DNA of 57,260 nt from Ancalomicrobiaceae bacterium. Lineage in GTDB: Bacteria > Pseudomonadota > Alphaproteobacteria > Rhizobiales > Ancalomicrobiaceae. The notes below the pieces were generated by a model. That model did not search any database, was not told where the DNA came from, and worked only from the letters and a program-made list of their open reading frames with translations. This document shows positions 53,599-57,260 of this stretch, piece after piece. The stretch is taken from positions 1-57,260 of the forward strand of contig JARLIU010000155.1 in assembly GCA_031291595.1 (NCBI GenBank), written 5' to 3'. Positions within the stretch are counted from its first letter, which is position 1. Every line of letters begins with the position of its first letter. Both the position numbers and the translations under genes were made by a program.

Positions 53599-54824
53599 CG
53601 GCCGGCCTTTCGATCGAGGCCCCTGGCGCGGGCGGCCGAATCGATGAAGCCGCGGGCAATGGCGAACATCTCCGGCTCGTCGAGGAGGAAGGCGTCGTGG
53701 CCGAAATCGGTGACGATTTCGGAGAACGACACGCTGGCGCCGGCGGCATTCAGGGCATGCACCACCTCGCGCGACTGGCTGGTCGGAAACAGCCAGTCGG
53801 AGGTGAACGACATTACGCAGAAGCGGGTCTTGGTGCCGGCGAATGCCTTGGCGAGCACGCCGTCGTATTCGGCGGCTAGATCGAAATAGTCCATGGCGCG
53901 CGTGACGTAGAGGTAGGAATTGGCATCGAACCGGTCGACGAAACTCGTCCCCTGATGCCTCAGGTAGCTCTCGATCTGAAAGTCGCTGTCGAAGCCGAAG
54001 GTCACCGCCTCGCGGTCCTGCAGACGGCGGCCGAACTTCTGGTGCAGCGACAACTCCGACATGTAGGTGATGTGCGCGGCCATGCGGGCGACGGCGAGCC
54101 CCTTTTTCGGGCTCGTTCCCGCCTCGATGTAGCGCCCCATCCGCCAGTCGGGATCGGCCATCACCGCCTGACGGCCGACCTCGTGGAAAGCGATGTTCTG
54201 CGAGGAATGCCGCGGGCCGGCGGCGATCGGCATGGCGGCGAACACCTTGTCCGGCCAATGCGCCGCCCAGTCGAGCACCTGCATGCCGCCCATCGAACCG
54301 CCGATGACGAGGAACAGGGACTCGATCCCCAGGTGCTCGATCAGCGCCGCCTGCGAGCGGACCATGTCGGCGATGGTGACGACGGGGAAATCGAGGCCAT
54401 AGGCCTTGCCGGTTGCCTGATCGAGCGAGGCCGGGCCGGTCGTCCCCATGCAGCCGCCGAGCACATTGGCGCAGATGACGAAGAAGCGCTCGGTGTCGAT
54501 CGGCTTGCCCGGTCCGACCATCAGGTTCCACCAGCCGGGCTTGGAGGTGACCGGGTGGATGCTGTGCACGTGCTGGTCGCCGGTCAGGGCGTGACAGATC
54601 AGCACGGCATTGCGCTTGTCGGCGTCAAGCTTGCCGTAGGTCTGATAGGCGATCTGCCAGGGGGCGAGCTGAGCTCCGCCATCGAGGCGTAGCGGCTTGT
54701 CCTCGCCGAAACGGACGACCGCGCTTGACGGCTGGTCGGCCTCTCGCCGCCGTGCTGCCTCGAGCGCATCGTCGACCTGGTCGCGGGACGTGGGTTCCAT
54801 GGGCATTTTGCCGGACTGTTGCAT
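53595..54824 (-). CDS. metX: Homoserine O-acetyltransferase
   Basis: Acetylates (or succinylates) L-homoserine as the first step to methionine. 409 residues, alpha/beta hydrolase fold: nucleophile elbow [36 protein letters not shown], the acid in SDWLFPT and catalytic His in [13 protein letters not shown] at 54824 is the longest start; two in-frame ATGs shortly after are alternatives. No SAM-II-like element was seen in the 33-bp upstream gap. Acyl donor cannot be certain from sequence. Confidence 0.95.
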   Translation of the reverse strand: MQQSGKMPMEPTSRDQVDDALEAARRREADQPSSAVVRFGEDKPLRLDGGAQLAPWQIAYQTYGKLDADKRNAVLICHALTGDQHVHSIHPVTSKPGWWNLMVGPGKPIDTERFFVICANVLGGCMGTTGPASLDQATGKAYGLDFPVVTIADMVRSQAALIEHLGIESLFLVIGGSMGGMQVLDWAAHWPDKVFAAMPIAAGPRHSSQNIAFHEVGRQAVMADPDWRMGRYIEAGTSPKKGLAVARMAAHITYMSELSLHQKFGRRLQDREAVTFGFDSDFQIESYLRHQGTSFVDRFDANSYLYVTRAMDYFDLAAEYDGVLAKAFAGTKTRFCVMSFTSDWLFPTSQSREVVHALNAAGASVSFSEIVTDFGHDAFLLDEPEMFAIARGFIDSAARARGLDRKAGR

Positions 54825-54857
54825 TCTCCGTCAGCTAGGAGCGCGGGGGGGCGCATG

Positions 54858-55409
54858 TCAATGGGCTGTCGGACCCACCAGATGCTCGCCGATCCGCAAC
54901 ACCAGCAGCGCCAGCATGAACAAGGTCGGATAGAAGGTGAGGCCGAAGCCGAAGGAGCGAGCGGCGGCACCGCGCTCGTAGCCGAAGTGGAAGGCGGCGC
55001 GTCCGAGGAGGAAGGTGATGGCGGCGCATGGTACGGCCGAGAGCCAGTTGGCCGGCATGACGGCGGCCCAGGCGGCGTAGGCGACGACCGCCAGGACGGC
55101 CTGTTCCAGCGTGTTCTGGATCAGCGCCTGCAGGACGCGGGCGCGCTCTGTCGGCGCCGGGCCGGCTGCGGCATCGATGTCGTCGGAGGTGGCAAAGCGG
55201 TGCCTGGCCAGCTGGGCGATGGCAAAGGCAAGTGCCACGCCGGGCAACAGCGCGGCTTCGGCCGCCATCGCCAGCCGCTCCGGCACGGCGAGATCAGCGG
55301 CGAATTGGAACGGGTTGTAGATGCTGCCGAGCATCACCACGGCGAGCGTGGCGATGGCGGCGACAAAAGCGCCGGTGCGGACGCCGCGCTGAGTGGGGGT
55401 AAGGGGCAT
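54858..55409 (-). CDS. MAPEG-family-like membrane protein
   Basis: 183 residues with four hydrophobic helices (about 15-32, 45-65, 100-130, 150-172). ALIQNTLEQAVLAVVAYAAW and FHFGYERGAAARSFGFGLTFYP fit MAPEG-type (eicosanoid/glutathione) membrane proteins. The start is MPLTPTQRG (55409), with AGGAT upstream; an ATG at 55442 is possible. It precedes metX on the same strand by 33 bp. Confidence 0.72.
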   Translation of the reverse strand: MPLTPTQRGVRTGAFVAAIATLAVVMLGSIYNPFQFAADLAVPERLAMAAEAALLPGVALAFAIAQLARHRFATSDDIDAAAGPAPTERARVLQALIQNTLEQAVLAVVAYAAWAAVMPANWLSAVPCAAITFLLGRAAFHFGYERGAAARSFGFGLTFYPTLFMLALLVLRIGEHLVGPTAH

Positions 55410-55750
55410 GGACCAATCCTGTTCCGCGACGACACGCGCCATCGCTGGCGTGCGGTCGCGCGCTGGCTGCGATCATCGCGCTGCCATAGCGCCATTCTGC
55501 ACCAACCGCGAGGTGTAAATGCCGTGGCGCCGATGATCGGGGGCGCTCGCCGCGGAGCCGGACGGCGCGGGGCACGAGGTCGCCATCGCCGCTTCCTCCA
55601 GCCGTTGGGCGGCGCCAAGCTGGTTGGCACTGCCGGCGCGCGAACCCGGACGGCGGCGGCCGAGTTGTCGCGCCTCCAATGAATATATTGATATTATTAG
55701 TATATTCTGATCGCGATTGTCGAATTCACGTTCAGCTCGTGCGGGGTGCG

Positions 55751-55769
55751 GATTGACTGACCGTCAATC
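55751..55769. promoter_or_regulatory. Inverted-repeat operator candidate overlapping the -35 box
   Basis: GATTGAC (55751-55757) and GTCAATC (55763-55769) are exact reverse complements with a 5-nt spacer. The left arm contains the -35 hexamer of the promoter below, so a bound dimer would block RNA polymerase. Confidence 0.6.
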
Positions 55770-55781
55770 GCATAGTATAAT
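55753..55781 (+). promoter_or_regulatory. Strong sigma70-type promoter of the YSGR two-gene unit
   Basis: TTGACT (55753-55758), exactly 17 nt, TATAAT (55776-55781): 11 of 12 consensus positions. Expected start near 55788, with about 70 nt of leader before the ATG at 55857. Confidence 0.75.
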
Positions 55782-55856
55782 TGCAGTAATTTCGAATTGT
55801 GACTTCTATGCCTTTGACGTGTTGATTTCTTTTGCCTTTTCATGGGAGATTCGGCG

Positions 55857-56708
55857 ATGAATTTGTCGATTGATCTCTATTCTGGCCGCACCAATCCGGC
55901 CTGGGCACTGCCGGCCAGCTTCTCCGGCTTGGTGTTCGACCTGCTGGCGGATCTCGGGTTTGTCAGGAATCTGTTCGGGGCGAGCCGCGTCACCAATCTC
56001 GGCTATCGTGGCCTCAACATCGTCATCCCGCCGGATCTCGCCGTGCGCAACAACATCCCGGCCACTTTCATCATTCCGTTCAATGATCCCGACCTGCATC
56101 AGCAACTCTTCCGCGAAATCATCGCGTTGTGCCGCCTTATCGGCTTCGCAGGAGCCGAGGAAATGAGCCGGATCGCCGAAGTCATCCTCAAGCTGATCCA
56201 GGGCATTCTGAAGCGGCGCGTCGTCCCGACGCCGGCGCCTGGCGGCAAAAGCGGCTGCGACTACGAGATGCTGACGTTCGACCCCGCGCCGTGGAACGAC
56301 CCGAACTTCATTCTGACAAACAACTGCTATGCCTATGCAACCAACAAGCGCGACAAGTACCCGTCGAAGCCTCAGCCCGGACTCGGGTCCGGCAAGATCT
56401 TCGACAAGATTACCGGTCCGGATGTCGCGGCTGCGGCCAAGCGCGACGGTGCCCACGACTTGAACGACTGCTTTGCGGACAGCGAGAAGCCGCGCATGCT
56501 CGTCGCCCTGGTGATCTGGCCGGGCGAAGACTACCATTGGTACCGCAAGCATCCGGACTGTTGGGGCCACAAACCCGGGTCGACGGCGGCGCGCAACTAC
56601 GACAATTCCAACAAGACGATCAGCAATCCGGAAACGTGCGATCGCGGACCTTATACCGAGTTCACCGGGTATTTCCTGATCCCGAAGAGCCAGAAAGTTG
56701 CAGCATGA
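55857..56708 (+). CDS. Two-domain protein: YSGRxNPxW module plus Cys/His C-terminal domain
   Basis: 283 residues, ATG at 55857 after GGGAGA. I do not recognise a named family. Residues 1-60 form a module with YSGRTNPAW (8-16) and LGYRGL (48-53) that recurs in the next protein. Residues 150-283 form a second domain with NNCYAYATNKR (Cys157), DYHWYRKHPDCWGHKPG (His227, His238) and DRGPYTEFTGYF, whose Cys/His layout resembles a papain- or NlpC/P60-like hydrolase; that is inference. No signal peptide. Stop overlaps the next start by 4 nt. Confidence 0.72.
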   Translation: MNLSIDLYSGRTNPAWALPASFSGLVFDLLADLGFVRNLFGASRVTNLGYRGLNIVIPPDLAVRNNIPATFIIPFNDPDLHQQLFREIIALCRLIGFAGAEEMSRIAEVILKLIQGILKRRVVPTPAPGGKSGCDYEMLTFDPAPWNDPNFILTNNCYAYATNKRDKYPSKPQPGLGSGKIFDKITGPDVAAAAKRDGAHDLNDCFADSEKPRMLVALVIWPGEDYHWYRKHPDCWGHKPGSTAARNYDNSNKTISNPETCDRGPYTEFTGYFLIPKSQKVAA

Positions 56709-57178
56709 ACACGGCAGGTGGCATGCGACCGCTTCTCGTCGCCGCCGCATTGGGTCTTGGCCTGTTTTCGAAGGGCGTATCGGCAATGGATGCGGACAGC
56801 CTGACTGCCAATTCGATTGAACGTGCAACGGTTACCGTCGAGATCTACAGCGGTCGCGAGAATCCGAGCTGGTCGCTGACCGCTGCCGACAAGGATGCCG
56901 TGGTGCAGCGAATCGCCGACCTCATCCGCGCCAAGTCGACGATCGACGCGCGGCCGGAGCACCATCTCGGATACAGCGGCCTCACCGTGCAGCTCACCGG
57001 GAAGACCGGGACGATCGCGGTATTCGTCGGCGGCGGCGTGGTGACCCTGGGAGACGGCGGACGCACGCTCGGCCTGCGCGATTCCGGGCGAGCCCTGGAG
57101 AGCTGGCTGGCCGAGACCGGCGCTGCAGAGCTGCGGCCGGAGGTCCTCGCCCAGATTCGCGGCAGCTTCGGCAAATAG
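56705..57178 (+). CDS. Exported YSGRxNPxW-module protein
   Basis: 157 residues, ATG at 56705 overlapping the previous stop (ATGA). Residues 1-27 are a signal peptide (RPLLVAAALGLGLF, likely cleavage after VSA). The mature protein repeats the module of its neighbour: YSGRENPSW (48-56) and LGYSGL (88-93), with the same 40-residue spacing, then a Gly-rich beta segment. It is a one-domain paralogue predicted to be periplasmic or secreted. Function unknown. Confidence 0.72.
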   Translation: MNTAGGMRPLLVAAALGLGLFSKGVSAMDADSLTANSIERATVTVEIYSGRENPSWSLTAADKDAVVQRIADLIRAKSTIDARPEHHLGYSGLTVQLTGKTGTIAVFVGGGVVTLGDGGRTLGLRDSGRALESWLAETGAAELRPEVLAQIRGSFGK

Positions 57179-57260
57179 CCGCCGGTTCGAAGACTTGGCA
57201 GGCCGAGCGCCGCCGGTGGGCGCAGACGCCGCCGTTGCAGCGCCGCGCAGGGCTTTGATC

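Larger units (their letters stand above)
55410..55856. other. 447-bp region with AT-rich promoter block
   Basis: No gene seen. From 55680 to 55856 base composition switches to AT-rich (for example AATATATTGATATTATTAG near 55682), in sharp contrast to the GC-rich surroundings. It holds the promoter and operator listed separately for the two genes that follow. AATATA (55682-55687) and TATATT (55701-55706) form another inverted repeat. Confidence 0.6.

Noticed and set aside
54825-54857. SAM-II type riboswitch ahead of metX
   Set aside because: Expected in some alphaproteobacterial met genes, but the gap is only 33 bp and no such fold is seen. A run of seven G at 54845-54851 is noted only as a homopolymer.
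54819-55682. 287-codon plus-strand frame opposite the MAPEG-like gene
   Set aside because: Gly/Arg/Gly-His biased antisense frame; the minus-strand product has clear membrane helices.

Overview
High-GC bacterial chromosome, most likely an alphaproteobacterium of the Hyphomicrobiales (Rhizobiales). I infer this from the gene order ffh / chorismate mutase / rpsP / rimM / trmD / rplS, the ftsY-mtaB-dapF block, the rsmB-heparinase-purH block, hemC-hemD with a mitofilin-like (Mic60) gene and hemY, metX-metW, and the ethylmalonyl-CoA pathway genes ccr and ecm. A member of a facultatively fermentative lineage such as the Pleomorphomonadaceae would fit the citrate lyase genes, but that is a guess. 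I found no rRNA, tRNA, CRISPR array, integrase or insertion sequence.

Layout. 1-7.4 kb: histidine utilisation, with hutF on the minus strand (cut by the window edge) diverging from hutI-hutH-hutG-hutU-hutD. This encodes the five-step route in which formiminoglutamate is deiminated by HutF and deformylated by HutG. A 74-bp perfect long palindrome closes the operon. 7.5-9.3 kb: an agmatinase-type ureohydrolase and a small RBBP9-like serine hydrolase. 9.3-14.7 kb: a complete citrate lyase cluster on the minus strand, citC-citD-citE-citF-citX-citG. 14.9-18.0 kb: a dienelactone-hydrolase-like gene divergent from a MarR-like regulator with a perfect palindrome at its start, then a gamma carbonic anhydrase and an EamA-type exporter.

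18.2-30.7 kb: a NYN-domain putative RNase with a pentapeptide repeat and acidic tail; purH, a heparinase II/III family protein and rsmB; a small SDHAF4-type protein; an orphan protein with an eCIS-core (DUF4157-like) HExxH domain; ftsY, mtaB, dapF. 30.8-37.2 kb: a methyltransferase, SelO, crotonyl-CoA carboxylase/reductase, a small membrane protein and ethylmalonyl-CoA mutase. 37.2-46.1 kb: an exported GyrI-like domain protein, gpsA-tsaD, and the hemC-hemD-mic60-hemY block.

46.5-50.7 kb: ffh, chorismate mutase, rpsP, rimM, trmD and rplS, with good promoters before ffh and rplS and a clear terminator after rplS. 51.0-55.4 kb: a methyltransferase, an exported beta-lactamase-fold serine hydrolase, metX-metW and a MAPEG-like membrane protein. 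55.7-57.2 kb: an accessory-looking two-gene unit. Both proteins carry the same unrecognised module (YSGRxNPxW, then LGYxGL exactly 40 residues later), one fused to a Cys/His-containing C-terminal domain and the other carrying a signal peptide. They sit behind a strong promoter with an inverted-repeat operator candidate. This pair and the orphan eCIS-core protein are the best candidates for something undescribed.
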